Notes: generated from the sequence alone by a model not told the origin. Positions 9,517-18,977 are shown, counted from the first letter of the stretch. The stretch is 64,000 bases of DNA from Paenibacillus pabuli (GCF_039831995.1 NZ_JBDOIO010000003.1:62001-126000); one strand, 5' to 3'. A program made the numbers and translations.

Positions 9517-9546
9517 GAGCAACCTTAACAAGGGTTGTTCTTTTCA
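9517..9546 (+). terminator. Terminator-like hairpin after hfq
   Basis: GCAACCTT and AAGGGTTGT arms separated by about 3 bases, followed by TCTTTTC. It separates hfq from the penicillin-binding protein gene. Confidence 0.62.
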
Positions 9547-9631
9547 TTCCGGGCAAAAAAGGTTTATGATAAGCCTTAGCCAAATACAGGCGAATAGAAA
9601 TTACGCAACCGAAAGGGAGTCAGGAGGTAAC

Positions 9632-12313
9632 ATGCCAAACGATCCGTTGTCGAGGTCTAATAATCGCAACAATAATAACAAGTCAACCAAAAAAGCGAAA
9701 ACAAAGACCTCTAAAAAGAAAAAAATTACGGGTAAACGCGTTGGGTGGACACTATTTTTCACTATGGCAATCGCCATCTTTTGTGCACTTGGCGGGTATC
9801 TGTTCATCATGGTAAGTGGTGAGCGGCTGCTTACAGCCAACATGGACAAAACAACAATTAATGAGACGTCGAAAGTATATGATCGCAATGGCCAATTAAT
9901 GGGCGAGCTGTCCATTCAGAAACTGGAACCAGTTGATGAAGATGAGATTCCCGAGTTGGTGAAGGAAGCTTTTGTGGCCACAGAGGATAAACGTTTTTAC
10001 GAGCACCAGGGTGTGGATATCTGGTCTATCGGACGTGCTGCGGTAAAAGACGTTATGGCCCGTTCCATGGTGGAGGGCGGCAGTACGCTAACCCAGCAGC
10101 TAGCGAAGAACATGTTCCTGTCCCGTGACAAAACATTCTTCCGGAAAGCAACGGAAGTATCCATTGCGATGGCTTTGGAGCGCAAGTACACAAAAGACGA
10201 GATTTTGACGATGTACCTGAATCGGATTTTCTTCGGTCACCAGCGTTATGGCATTAAGGCCGCGTCCGAGTTTTATTTCGGGGAAAAAGATTTGAATAAA
10301 CTTGAGCTATGGGAAATTGCCACACTGGCAGCGATGCCTAAAGGGCCATCCGCCTATAACCCACTGAGCAATCCGAATGATTCCAAAGCACGCCGCGGCG
10401 TGGTGCTGCAGCTGATGTACGAACAAGGCTACATCACGAAGGAAGAAATGGATGAAGCGAAAGCAGTGGATTACGATTATACGCCACCGGAGAAAGAGCA
10501 AAAATATCAAGCCTTTATCGATTATGTTCTTCGTGAAGCGGAACGCGTAACAGGCAAAACAGAAGATGATCTGAATATCGGGGGATACAAGATTTATACA
10601 ACCATGGATGCTCAGGCACAGACAGCCATGGAAAGTGCATTCTCGGATGACAGTTTATTTGAGGAAAGTAAAGATGACCAGAAGGTCCAGGGATCAATGG
10701 TCATCATGAACCATGAAAATGGTAGTCTGGTTGCCCTCCTGGGTGGTCGTGACTATCAAACGAAAGGGTACAGCCGGGTAACACAGAGCCGGAGACAGCC
10801 GGGATCAGCATTCAAGCCCATCGTATCGTATGCCCCTGCACTGGAGTCTGGCGACTATAACGCCAATTCGCCACTGAGCAATCAGAAGCAGTGCTTTGGC
10901 GATTATTGTCCAGGGAACTTGCACGGATACTCTTCAACAATCAGCATGACGGAAGCCATTACGAAGTCGGAGAACATTCCTGCCGTATGGCTGCTTGATA
11001 AAATAGGTGTAAATACAGGCGTGCAGTTTGCCAAGAGTGTAGGCATACAGCTTACAGATGAGGATAAGAACCTTGCGATCGCACTGGGTGGTCTGAGTAA
11101 AGGTACCAATACCCTTGAGATGGCACAAGCCTATAGTGCATTTGCCAACCTGGGTGAATATCAAGAGGCGTATTCGATCAAGGAAATCAAAGACAGCTCG
11201 GATAAGTCTGTTTACAAGCATGACAAGTCAGACACGACGCGTGTCATGAGTGAACAAAATGCATATGCGTTGACTCAGATGCTTCAAAACGTAGTTAATG
11301 ATGGTACAGGACGTTCGGCAAGGCTGGATCGTCCGGTAGCAGGTAAAACCGGTACGGTGCAAAGCGGTATCGCAGGCAACAGCGCGAACCGTGATGTATG
11401 GTTTGTCGGATATACGCCTGAATGGACTGCTGCAGTCTGGATGGGATATGACAATCCCGATGCAACCCATATGCTCAAAAACAGCAGTAAGCTATCCGCT
11501 GCTTTCTTCGCCAAAGTCATGACTGATGCACTGAAGGGTGTACCTGTTAAGGACTTTGAAGCGCCTAAAGGTGCACAGGCACCACCGGCGGAAGAAATAC
11601 AACCGGAGCAGCCTCAATTGTCGGTTAGTGGATTAAGCGGGGCGTATGATCCGAATTCTCAGACGGTTTCGCTTAACTGGACAGGAACAGGAGATGCGAA
11701 TACTCAATATCGTATCTACCGGAAAGAAACGTCCGAAGCACAATTCACGCATCTGATTGATTCAGTGGGATCGACGAGTGCACAGGATTTAAGTGCACTT
11801 CCAGGTCTGACATACGAGTATTATGTTACAGCGTTTGATGCGGCTTCTGGACTGGAAACGGATCCTTCCAATACGATATCACTCATGATAGAAGCGCAGG
11901 AGATCGAACCAGTGGAACCAGAACCGGGCACAGACCCTGGAACGGATCCGGGCACTGAACAGCCTGGTATAGAGAATCCGGATACGGGTTCACCGGACAA
12001 CGGGAATACTGGCGAGAACAACGGCAACAATGGAAATGACGGAAGTAACGGCAACAACGGCAATGGTAATGGAAACAATGGGAATGGTAACGGTAATGGT
12101 AACAATGGAGGACAAGGGCAAGGCAACGGCCAGCCTGGTGATGGAAGTACGTCCCCAGGAACGGGCACTACCGAACCTGGTGGGAACAATGATGGTTCCA
12201 GCGACGGTTCGGTTACGACTCCTGGTGAAGTTGTTACACCGGATACCGGAACAGACAGCAATACAGGCGAAAATGATGGTTCGGTTGAAACACAGACCGG
12301 AAACGATGGTTAA
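9632..12313 (+). CDS. Class A penicillin-binding protein (PBP1A/1B type)
   Basis: A bifunctional cell-wall synthase that polymerises glycan strands and cross-links peptides. The 893-residue protein has a basic, Asn/Lys-rich cytoplasmic start, one membrane anchor (about 35-57), a GT51 transglycosylase domain (EDKRFYEHQGVD near 117, GGSTLTQQLAKN), and a transpeptidase domain with SxxK in QPGSAFKP (near 390), SEN (near 446) and KTGT (near 571). A fibronectin type III-like domain follows (about 665-755), then about 130 residues of Gly/Asn/Pro/Thr-rich low-complexity tail. The ATG at 9632 follows AGGAGGTAAC; the longer frame from 9509 lacks this. It carries its own terminator. Confidence 0.95.
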   Translation: MPNDPLSRSNNRNNNNKSTKKAKTKTSKKKKITGKRVGWTLFFTMAIAIFCALGGYLFIMVSGERLLTANMDKTTINETSKVYDRNGQLMGELSIQKLEPVDEDEIPELVKEAFVATEDKRFYEHQGVDIWSIGRAAVKDVMARSMVEGGSTLTQQLAKNMFLSRDKTFFRKATEVSIAMALERKYTKDEILTMYLNRIFFGHQRYGIKAASEFYFGEKDLNKLELWEIATLAAMPKGPSAYNPLSNPNDSKARRGVVLQLMYEQGYITKEEMDEAKAVDYDYTPPEKEQKYQAFIDYVLREAERVTGKTEDDLNIGGYKIYTTMDAQAQTAMESAFSDDSLFEESKDDQKVQGSMVIMNHENGSLVALLGGRDYQTKGYSRVTQSRRQPGSAFKPIVSYAPALESGDYNANSPLSNQKQCFGDYCPGNLHGYSSTISMTEAITKSENIPAVWLLDKIGVNTGVQFAKSVGIQLTDEDKNLAIALGGLSKGTNTLEMAQAYSAFANLGEYQEAYSIKEIKDSSDKSVYKHDKSDTTRVMSEQNAYALTQMLQNVVNDGTGRSARLDRPVAGKTGTVQSGIAGNSANRDVWFVGYTPEWTAAVWMGYDNPDATHMLKNSSKLSAAFFAKVMTDALKGVPVKDFEAPKGAQAPPAEEIQPEQPQLSVSGLSGAYDPNSQTVSLNWTGTGDANTQYRIYRKETSEAQFTHLIDSVGSTSAQDLSALPGLTYEYYVTAFDAASGLETDPSNTISLMIEAQEIEPVEPEPGTDPGTDPGTEQPGIENPDTGSPDNGNTGENNGNNGNDGSNGNNGNGNGNNGNGNGNGNNGGQGQGNGQPGDGSTSPGTGTTEPGGNNDGSSDGSVTTPGEVVTPDTGTDSNTGENDGSVETQTGNDG
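11991..12200 (+). repeat. Asn/Gly-coding low-complexity repeat in the PBP tail
   Basis: Imperfect tandem repeats of AAC/GGN codons (GGCAACAACGGCAATGG-type units) encode the Gly-Asn-rich C-terminus. It is a likely site of length variation by slippage. Confidence 0.75.
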
Positions 12314-12345
12314 CTTCAACCGAATATCACGAGCGCATCTCTTAG

Positions 12346-12382
12346 ACCTGCTTCCCGAATGATCGGTGAAGCAGGTTTTTTG
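12346..12382 (+). terminator. Terminator of the class A PBP gene
   Basis: Perfect 9-bp stem ACCTGCTTC (12346-12354) with GAAGCAGGT (12368-12376), 13-base loop, followed by TTTTTTG. Confidence 0.9.
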
Positions 12383-12597
12383 TTTTAGACAGCTGCATTT
12401 CAACTCCATTTACGTCGCTGAATCGGTGGGGCAAAGCTTAATTTTGAGTGTATAACTTAAATATGGTAAGCTGTAGCTATCGTAATACGTTGTGCAAAAC
12501 TGATTCGTAAGTCATGGAATCGGCTGTGCGGACGTTATTCAGTGTTCACCAATATGAGAACAGGTCAGGGGCCTGTAGTCGGCAAAGAGGGGTTCGT

Positions 12598-13161
12598 ATG
12601 AAACGGAAATTCGGGGACCGCGCGAACTGGCGCCGGATTACGAACCGACAATTTACATGCCGGTTCGTACAATCCAAAATTTTTACGGGTTACATTACGT
12701 TGTATACCATACAGGATTTGAAAGAACCTCTGTGGAAAACCTATGGGGGAAGTACTTTCTGCATCGCGGATAAAGGGTATTCTTGGCTGCAGTATTACCC
12801 GAAGGGAGAGCATTTTGTGGTAACGGCCATGTTTGATGATCAGGAACGGATCGTTGAATGGTATATTGATACCTGTCGAAGCCAAGGCATCACGGATCAG
12901 GGGGTTCCCTGGTTTGATGATCTCTATCTCGATGTTGTCGTCCTGAAAGATGGAGAGGTATTCTTGCTGGATGAAGATGAGCTTGAGGACGCCCTTTCGC
13001 GTAAACATATCACCACCGGCGATTATGATCTGGCTAACCGGACGGCCAAAGAATTGCTGCATGCTATTGATGCTCATGTATTTCCTTATTTTCAACTATC
13101 ATTGAAGCATCGGCAAACCTTGTTTGAGAACGGGGAGTTTCGCAAAAATGTTCAAATCTGA
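12598..13161 (+). CDS. DUF402-domain protein, probable nucleoside di/triphosphatase
   Basis: A 187-residue cytosolic protein resembling the DUF402 family (B. subtilis YgaC and S. aureus Ntdp type), several members of which hydrolyse nucleoside tri- and diphosphates. Visible family features are KGYSWLQYYPKGEHFVVTAMFD and an acidic cluster WYIDTC...WFDDLYLDVVV...DEDELEDAL that can bind metal. The ATG at 12598 has GAGGGG upstream; the frame is open from 12514 but the residues before MKRKFG do not look conserved. It sits alone between the PBP terminator and spoVK. Confidence 0.78.
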   Translation: MKRKFGDRANWRRITNRQFTCRFVQSKIFTGYITLYTIQDLKEPLWKTYGGSTFCIADKGYSWLQYYPKGEHFVVTAMFDDQERIVEWYIDTCRSQGITDQGVPWFDDLYLDVVVLKDGEVFLLDEDELEDALSRKHITTGDYDLANRTAKELLHAIDAHVFPYFQLSLKHRQTLFENGEFRKNVQI

Positions 13162-13197
13162 GTTTTGACCAAGCAGAGAATTACTTCGCCATCCTTC

Positions 13198-13226
13198 TAA
13201 TATTGGAGCATCTGATAGAATACATT
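13198..13226 (+). promoter_or_regulatory. Sigma-E type sporulation promoter for spoVK
   Basis: TAATATT (13198-13204) fits the sigma-E -35 consensus KMATATT, and AATACATT (13219-13226) matches the -10 consensus CATACAHT at 7 of 8 positions; the spacer is 14 bases. It ends 44 bases before spoVK, a mother-cell sporulation gene, so position and class agree. Confidence 0.65.
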
Positions 13227-13270
13227 ATTAATCAGGAGAGATCAGCCCGATAAAATAGAGGTGATGGCGA

Positions 13271-14242
13271 ATGAACGGACGGGTTATGGCTGCAGGAGGG
13301 CAACCGGGAGGCAGACCATCCAGACAAATTAATGTTGTATTGCGCAACCAGGAGCCTCAGATGTTGGCCAAGGAAGAGGAGACACCACTTCAGGCAGTAA
13401 AGGGATTAGCTAAGCACAGCCATTTTCAGGAGATTCAGGGTGAGCTGGAGCAGTTGGTTGGGCTGGAAAACATCAAGGATCTCGTATTTGAAATCTATGC
13501 ATTTTTGCAAATCGCCCAGATGCGTTCTGAGGCAGGCCTAATCAGTGGAGCACATGTGTATCATATGATTTTCAAAGGAAATCCAGGGACAGGAAAAACA
13601 ACGGTTGCGCGGATTGTCGCCAAGCTGTTCCAAAAGATGGGCGTGCTCAGCAAAGGTCACCTCATTGAGGTAGAGCGGGCCGATCTGGTGGGAGAATACA
13701 TTGGACATACAGCGCAGAAAACACGTGATCTGGTGAAGAAAGCACTTGGAGGCATCTTGTTTATCGACGAGGCATACAGCTTGGCTCGCGGAGGCGAGAA
13801 GGATTTTGGCAAGGAAGCGATTGATACGCTTGTAAAATCCATGGAAGATCATAAAAATCAATTCATACTGATCCTGGCAGGGTACTCTGAAGAAATTGAT
13901 TTCTTTCTGCAGACCAATCCGGGATTACCATCCCGATTTCCTATTCAGGTTGAATTTCCGGATTACAGTATAGATCAGTTAATACAAATTTCAGAGATTA
14001 TGGCCAAAGAGCGAGACTATATTTTAATGCCACAGACCATCCTGAAATTGAAGCAGCATTTGCTGCAGGAAAAAAATGAATCTCTACATGCTTTCAGCAA
14101 TGCTCGATATGTTCGAAATGCAATTGAGCGCTCCATACGTCATCAGGCGGTTCGATTGCTGGAACAGTATACCCAGGGCAGCCCAGGGAAATTGGAACTG
14201 ATGACGATTCGAACAGAGGATTTGAAGTTTGAGCGAAAGTAA
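13271..14242 (+). CDS. spoVK: Stage V sporulation protein K, AAA ATPase
   Basis: SpoVK is a CbbX-like AAA+ ATPase needed for late spore maturation. The 323-residue protein matches the B. subtilis length. Walker A is GNPGTGKTT (near residue 102), Walker B LFIDEAYSLARGG (near 163), with sensor and arginine-finger segments (GLPSRFPIQVEFPDY) and the C-terminal helical lid (NARYVRNAIERSIRHQA). The ATG follows GAGGTGATGGCGA. A sigma-E-like promoter lies upstream. The neighbours hflX, ynbB and glnRA keep the B. subtilis order. Confidence 0.95.
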   Translation: MNGRVMAAGGQPGGRPSRQINVVLRNQEPQMLAKEEETPLQAVKGLAKHSHFQEIQGELEQLVGLENIKDLVFEIYAFLQIAQMRSEAGLISGAHVYHMIFKGNPGTGKTTVARIVAKLFQKMGVLSKGHLIEVERADLVGEYIGHTAQKTRDLVKKALGGILFIDEAYSLARGGEKDFGKEAIDTLVKSMEDHKNQFILILAGYSEEIDFFLQTNPGLPSRFPIQVEFPDYSIDQLIQISEIMAKERDYILMPQTILKLKQHLLQEKNESLHAFSNARYVRNAIERSIRHQAVRLLEQYTQGSPGKLELMTIRTEDLKFERK

Positions 14243-14353
14243 GCGATAATAGTTTTTTTGGAGCAGCCGGCCGGGTTAACCGGTTCGGCTTAAAGCACGC
14301 TGCGAGGGAACAATAACCGTAATAGATGAAGCTGAGTTTAGAAGGAGGTCACA

Positions 14354-15643
14354 TTGAATATGACAATTACCCATGATACAGATCAAGTTAAGAAAGACCG
14401 CGCCGTATTGGTGAGTTTGATCACAGATGAAGTGAAGCGCTCGGGGATTAATCCGGAGTACTCTTTGGAGGAATTGGTGAAGCTTGCGGAGACAGCAGGC
14501 GTTGAAGTGCTGAGTGTATTGTCCCAGAACCGGGAAACTCGTGATACAAAGTGGTTTATCGGAAAAGGGAAAGTGGAGGAGCTTCGTGCAATCGCAGAGG
14601 AATTGGGTGCTACCACAGCGATATTCGATCAAGAATTGTCTGGAGCTCAGGTTCGTAACCTGGAAGAGGCGCTGGATCTCAAAATTATCGACCGCACCCA
14701 GTTGATTTTGGATATTTTCGCTCAACGCGCGAACACAAGAGAAGGTATCATTCAGGTCGAATTGGCCCAACTTAGCTATTTGCTTCCACGACTATCGGGG
14801 CATGGCAAGAACCTCTCACGGCTGGGCGGAGGAATCGGAACACGTGGACCAGGGGAAAGCAAGCTCGAGACGGATCGTCGTCATATCCGGGGACGCATTG
14901 ATGATCTGAAACGGCATCTGGAAGAGGTTACACGGCATCGCAAACTTCACCGCGAGCGTCGCAAAAAGACGGGCATTGTACAGGTTGCACTTGTAGGCTA
15001 TACGAATGCAGGCAAATCGACACTGCTTAAACAATTGACTGCCGCTGACGTATATATTCAGGATCAGTTGTTTGCAACGCTGGATCCGACTTCACGTACG
15101 ATGGAACTTCCGAGCGGTAAAGAAATCGTCCTTACGGATACGGTAGGGTTTATTCAAAACCTTCCCCATGATCTCATTGCAGCTTTCCGTGCAACGCTGG
15201 AAGAAGTGAACGAAGCAGATCTTATTTTGCATGTTGTGGATGCATCCTCTGCAATGCGGGAAGATCAGATGAGAACAGTACATGAAATTCTCCAGCAGCT
15301 GGGATCCGGGGACAAGTCTCAATTGGTGCTCTATAACAAAAAAGATGCATGTACACCAGAGCAGTTAGAAATGCTTCCTCTGGACAAAGATCATATGAAG
15401 GTAAGTGCACTGGAAGAGGCTGACTTGCTGAAGATTCGCGAGCGAATTCAGGAAGAGTTGACAGGCGACACGAAACGGTTCCGCATTCCCGCAGAGCGCG
15501 GAGATCTTACATCCGTCCTCTATAAAGTCGGAGATGTGGTTGAAACCACTTTTGAAGAAAATGATGTGATCTATCAAGTTGAGCTGCAAAAAGGGGAATA
15601 CGAAAAATACGGTTATTTACTTGAAGATTTCATTGAACTGTAA
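14354..15643 (+). CDS. hflX: Ribosome-splitting GTPase HflX
   Basis: HflX binds 50S subunits and splits stalled ribosomes after stress. The 429-residue protein has the N-terminal HflX domain (GVEVLSV, then GKGKVEELRAIAEELGATTAIFDQELSGAQVRNLE), the linker helix with GGIGTRGPGESKLETDRR, and a G domain with G1 GYTNAGKST (near 215), G3 DTVGFIQNLP, and NKKD-type G4. Two starts are possible: TTG at 14354 and ATG at 14360, both behind GGAGGT; they differ by only two residues. Confidence 0.95.
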   Translation: MNMTITHDTDQVKKDRAVLVSLITDEVKRSGINPEYSLEELVKLAETAGVEVLSVLSQNRETRDTKWFIGKGKVEELRAIAEELGATTAIFDQELSGAQVRNLEEALDLKIIDRTQLILDIFAQRANTREGIIQVELAQLSYLLPRLSGHGKNLSRLGGGIGTRGPGESKLETDRRHIRGRIDDLKRHLEEVTRHRKLHRERRKKTGIVQVALVGYTNAGKSTLLKQLTAADVYIQDQLFATLDPTSRTMELPSGKEIVLTDTVGFIQNLPHDLIAAFRATLEEVNEADLILHVVDASSAMREDQMRTVHEILQQLGSGDKSQLVLYNKKDACTPEQLEMLPLDKDHMKVSALEEADLLKIRERIQEELTGDTKRFRIPAERGDLTSVLYKVGDVVETTFEENDVIYQVELQKGEYEKYGYLLEDFIEL

Positions 15644-15727
15644 TATACATGACACATTGGTATGGTAAGTTGACACGATAATCGATATTATGCGTTAGAT
15701 TAGTGCATTGAAGGGGAATGAAGTAAG

Positions 15728-16981
15728 ATGGCAAGCATGGATACAGAGATTATGGAGCTGCAGCAACAAGTTGAGGCCCAGATTGAACAACAAATGAAAA
15801 TGATTGACGGGATTACGGATTACAACCAGTGGAAGGTCATTGATGCGTTTCAACGCAAACAAGTCAGTGATTATCATTTTGCCGGTTCCACGGGGTACGC
15901 ATATAACGATCGTGGCCGGGAAGTGCTGGATGAGGTATATGCGGACGTCTTTGGCGCTGAGGCAGCGTTGGTGCGTCCTCATTTTGCCTCAGGAACACAT
16001 ACGATTGCTACCGCTCTCTTTGGCGTACTGCGCCCAGGTGACGAGTTGTTATACATCACAGGTAAACCTTATGACACATTGCACAAAGTGATTGGCAGTC
16101 CGGAAGATGGAACCGGATCTCTTCGGGATTTCGGTATCGGCTACCGTGAAACCGCTTTGCTTGCAGATGGCAGTGTGGATTGGGATGCAGTTAAGGAGAA
16201 CATTACAGCTTCAACCAAAGTAGTTGGTATCCAGCGTTCACGTGGATATGACTGGCGTTCTTCCTTCTGTATTGAAGAGATAGAGGATATGGTCAAACGG
16301 GTAAAGGCTATTAAGGAAGATGTTATCGTGTTCGTGGATAACTGTTATGGCGAATTTACGGAGAAACGCGAACCGACAGAGGTCGGGGTAGATCTGATGG
16401 CAGGTTCACTAATCAAAAATCCTGGCGGAGGTCTTGCTGAAACCGGGGGTTACATATGCGGGAAGGAAAAGTATGTACAACTGGCGGCGTATCGTTTGAC
16501 TGCACCTGGCATTGGTGGTGAGGTTGGTGCCATGTTGGGAACAACACGCGGGATCTATCAGGGACTTTACATGGCCCCGACCATTGTGGGACAAGCCATT
16601 AAGGGCAGTACCTTTGCCGCTGCGATGTTTGCTGCTTCTGGATTTGTGACCAAACCTGCTTGGAATGAGACACGCACGGATTTGATCCAAGCTGTACAAT
16701 TTTCCTCCGCGGAGCACCTGATCGCTTTTGTACAAGGAATTCAGCGTGCTGCGGCAGTGGATAGTCACGTAGTTCCGGAGCCATGGGACATGCCTGGTTA
16801 TGAACATCCCGTCATTATGGCAGCAGGTACGTTTATACAGGGCGGAAGCCTGGAATTGTCAGCGGATGCGCCTATTCGAGAGCCGTATATCGGTTACATG
16901 CAGGGAGGATTAACCTACTCTCATGTTAAATATGGCGTTTTGATGGCGCTGCAGACGATGAAAGATCGTAAATTATTGTGA
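15728..16981 (+). CDS. ynbB: PLP-dependent methionine gamma-lyase family protein (YnbB)
   Basis: A 417-residue pyridoxal-phosphate enzyme of the cystathionine/methionine lyase fold, sometimes called 'aluminium resistance protein'. The cofactor lysine lies in SLIKNPGGGLAETGGYI; VFVDNCYGEFTE is the PLP-phosphate and ring-binding aspartate region; HFASGTHTIATALFG is the N-terminal family signature. Its substrate is not known. The ATG follows GGGGAATGAAG. The stop codon overlaps the GlnR/TnrA box that controls the next operon, as expected from the conserved ynbB-glnR order. Confidence 0.9.
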   Translation: MASMDTEIMELQQQVEAQIEQQMKMIDGITDYNQWKVIDAFQRKQVSDYHFAGSTGYAYNDRGREVLDEVYADVFGAEAALVRPHFASGTHTIATALFGVLRPGDELLYITGKPYDTLHKVIGSPEDGTGSLRDFGIGYRETALLADGSVDWDAVKENITASTKVVGIQRSRGYDWRSSFCIEEIEDMVKRVKAIKEDVIVFVDNCYGEFTEKREPTEVGVDLMAGSLIKNPGGGLAETGGYICGKEKYVQLAAYRLTAPGIGGEVGAMLGTTRGIYQGLYMAPTIVGQAIKGSTFAAAMFAASGFVTKPAWNETRTDLIQAVQFSSAEHLIAFVQGIQRAAAVDSHVVPEPWDMPGYEHPVIMAAGTFIQGGSLELSADAPIREPYIGYMQGGLTYSHVKYGVLMALQTMKDRKLL

Positions 16982-16993
16982 GTTTATCTAACA
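16977..16993 (+). promoter_or_regulatory. GlnR/TnrA operator upstream of glnRA
   Basis: TGTGA-GTTTATC-TAACA fits the consensus TGTNA-N7-TNACA at every fixed position. It overlaps the ynbB stop codon and ends 5 bases before the -35 of the glnR promoter, a fitting place for autoregulation by GlnR when glutamine is plentiful. Confidence 0.8.
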
Positions 16994-16998
16994 CGTCA

Positions 16999-17028
16999 TT
17001 GACACTTAGTAATAACTAAATGTACAAT
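16999..17028 (+). promoter_or_regulatory. Sigma-A promoter of glnRA with internal inverted repeat
   Basis: TTGACA (16999-17004), 18-base spacer, TACAAT (17023-17028). The spacer is filled by ACACTTAGT-AATA-ACTAAATGT (17002-17023), an inverted repeat with one mismatch, a likely second site for a MerR-type dimer such as GlnR. Confidence 0.8.
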
Positions 17029-17063
17029 AGGGTGAAGAATAGATGACTGGAAGGTTGATGAAC

Positions 17064-17477
17064 ATGGGTGACGAAATTCGCAGAAATATGGCCTTATTCC
17101 CGATAGGTATTGTGATGAAACTTACGGATCTGTCAGCTCGTCAGATTCGATATTATGAGCAGCACAGCTTGATTGTACCGGCAAGAACATCAGGTAACCA
17201 ACGTTTGTTTTCCTTTAATGACGTAGAACGATTGCTGGAGATTAAGGCTTTAATCGAAAAAGGCGTTAATATTGCCGGCATCAAACAGGTTATGAATCCG
17301 GTATCCAAGGAATCTGAAGAAGCGACAGTCATCACCGCAGATACAGAAGTGAAGCGCAGAGAACTGTCGGATACACAGCTGCACCGTTTATTGAAGCAAC
17401 AGCTGGTTTCGGGTAAGAGACCTGGACAAGTATCTCTCATTCAGGGAGAGCTTTCCCGATTTTTTAATAAAAAGTAA
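17064..17477 (+). CDS. glnR: Nitrogen regulator GlnR (MerR family)
   Basis: GlnR represses (and in Paenibacillus can also activate) nitrogen genes in response to feedback-inhibited glutamine synthetase. The protein of about 137 residues has the winged-helix region MALFPIGIVMKLTDLSARQIRYYEQHSLIVPARTSGNQRLFS split over helix-turn-helix and wing, nearly identical in pattern to B. subtilis GlnR, then a coiled helix and a C-terminal tail ending SRFFNKK that senses GlnA. Start: ATG at 17064 gives MGDEIRRNM as in relatives; ATG 17058 is equally close to GGAAGG. It is the first gene of the glnRA operon. Confidence 0.95.
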   Translation: MGDEIRRNMALFPIGIVMKLTDLSARQIRYYEQHSLIVPARTSGNQRLFSFNDVERLLEIKALIEKGVNIAGIKQVMNPVSKESEEATVITADTEVKRRELSDTQLHRLLKQQLVSGKRPGQVSLIQGELSRFFNKK

Positions 17478-17531
17478 GTTCGCATAACTTGGCGAGTGAG
17501 GGGAAATCATGCAGTTGTGATGGCAGACTCC

Positions 17532-17560
17532 TTGACCCGTCGAACTTTCTAATGTACAAA
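17532..17560 (+). promoter_or_regulatory. Possible internal promoter for glnA
   Basis: TTGACC, 17-base spacer, TACAAA, ending 47 bases before glnA. It could give glnA expression beyond glnRA readthrough. Weaker than the glnR promoter and unproven. Confidence 0.4.
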
Positions 17561-17606
17561 TATAACAGGCAAGCCAAATACGCAGATAAGAAAGGGAGAG
17601 GTTATA

Positions 17607-18935
17607 GTGAGTTATACAAAAGAAGACATTCTCCGCATTTCGAAAGAAGAAAACGTACGATTCATTCGATTGCAATTTACTGATTTGCTTGGAGCTATCA
17701 AAAACGTTGAGATTCCTGTGAGCCAGTTGACTAAGGCTCTGGATAACAAAATGATGTTTGATGGATCTTCCATCGAAGGTTATGTACGTATTGAAGAGTC
17801 CGACATGTACCTCTATCCAGATCTAGATTCTTGGCTTATTTTCCCATGGGTAGCAGAGAACCGTGTTGCTCGTCTGATTTGCGACGTATATCTTCCGGAT
17901 GGTAATCCGTTCCCAGGAGATCCGCGTGGCATCTTGAAACGAAACCTGAAGGAAGCCGAAGAAATGGGATTCACTTCCTTCAACGTCGGTCCTGAACCAG
18001 AGTTCTTCTTGTTCAAAACAGACGAAAAAGGAAACCCGACTAACGAACTGAATGACCAAGGTGGATATTTCGACCTTGCGCCTACGGATCTTGGTGAAAA
18101 CTGTCGTCGTGACATCGTTATCACACTTGAAGAAATGGGCTTTGAGATCGAAGCTTCCCACCATGAGGTAGCTCCAGGCCAGCATGAGATCGACTTTAAA
18201 TATGCTGATGCTCTAAAAGCAGCAGACCAGATCCAAACGTTCAAACTCGTTGTTAAAACGATTGCACGTCAGCATGGTCTACATGCTACCTTTATGCCGA
18301 AACCGCTGTTTGGTATGAACGGCTCCGGTATGCACTGTAACCAATCCTTGTTCCAAGGCAATGTGAACGCATTCGTTGACGAGTCGGACGAGCTGGGTCT
18401 GAGCAAAACTGCACGTCACTTCATGGCTGGAACTCTAAAGCATGCGCGTGCGTTTGCAGCAATTACTAACCCAACTGTGAACTCATACAAACGTCTTGTA
18501 CCAGGTTATGAAGCCCCTTGTTATGTAGCATGGTCCGCAAGTAACCGTAGCCCAATGATCCGTATTCCAGCTTCCCGTGGTCTGAGTACACGTGTTGAGG
18601 TTCGTAACCCGGATCCGGCTGCTAACCCTTACTTGGCTTTGGCTGTTTTATTGAAAGCAGGTCTGGACGGAATCAAACGTGAGCTTTCCTTACCAGCTCC
18701 GATTGACCGTAACATCTACATCATGTCAGATGAAGAGCGTGTGGAAGAAGGCATTCCAAGCTTGCCAGCTGACCTGAAAGAAGCATTGAATGAATTGATC
18801 CGCAGCGAAGTCATCTGTGATGCTCTTGGCGATCACGCCTTGGCTCACTTCTACGAGCTGAAAGAAATTGAGTGGGACATGTACCGTACACAAGTCCACC
18901 AATGGGAACGCGATCAATATATCACGTTGTACTAA
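17607..18935 (+). CDS. glnA: Glutamine synthetase, type I
   Basis: Makes glutamine from glutamate, ammonium and ATP, and in its feedback-inhibited form controls GlnR. The 442-residue length and lack of the adenylylation-site loop fit the GSI-alpha type of Firmicutes. Visible signatures: [17 protein letters not shown] near the N-terminus, the metal-binding [11 protein letters not shown], the ATP-loop region [12 protein letters not shown], and the substrate segment [19 protein letters not shown] with [19 protein letters not shown]. It starts at GTG behind GGGAGAGG and ends at a strong terminator. Codon use suggests high expression. Confidence 0.98.
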   Translation: MSYTKEDILRISKEENVRFIRLQFTDLLGAIKNVEIPVSQLTKALDNKMMFDGSSIEGYVRIEESDMYLYPDLDSWLIFPWVAENRVARLICDVYLPDGNPFPGDPRGILKRNLKEAEEMGFTSFNVGPEPEFFLFKTDEKGNPTNELNDQGGYFDLAPTDLGENCRRDIVITLEEMGFEIEASHHEVAPGQHEIDFKYADALKAADQIQTFKLVVKTIARQHGLHATFMPKPLFGMNGSGMHCNQSLFQGNVNAFVDESDELGLSKTARHFMAGTLKHARAFAAITNPTVNSYKRLVPGYEAPCYVAWSASNRSPMIRIPASRGLSTRVEVRNPDPAANPYLALAVLLKAGLDGIKRELSLPAPIDRNIYIMSDEERVEEGIPSLPADLKEALNELIRSEVICDALGDHALAHFYELKEIEWDMYRTQVHQWERDQYITLY

Positions 18936-18941
18936 TATGGA

Positions 18942-18977
18942 AAGCCCTTGGCGCAATAGCGCTAAGGGCTTTTTTTT
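18942..18977 (+). terminator. Terminator of the glnRA operon
   Basis: GCCCTTGGCGC (18944-18954) pairs with GCGCTAAGGGC (18959-18969) over an AATA loop with one G-T pair, followed by eight T residues. Confidence 0.95.

Noticed and set aside
11821..12409. Minus-strand and +3 open frames in the PBP tail region
   Set aside because: They result from the low-complexity Gly/Asn repeat, giving Pro/Leu- or Met/Val-only translations.
14265..14290. GC-rich repeat between spoVK and hflX as a terminator
   Set aside because: The arms pair imperfectly and no T run follows.
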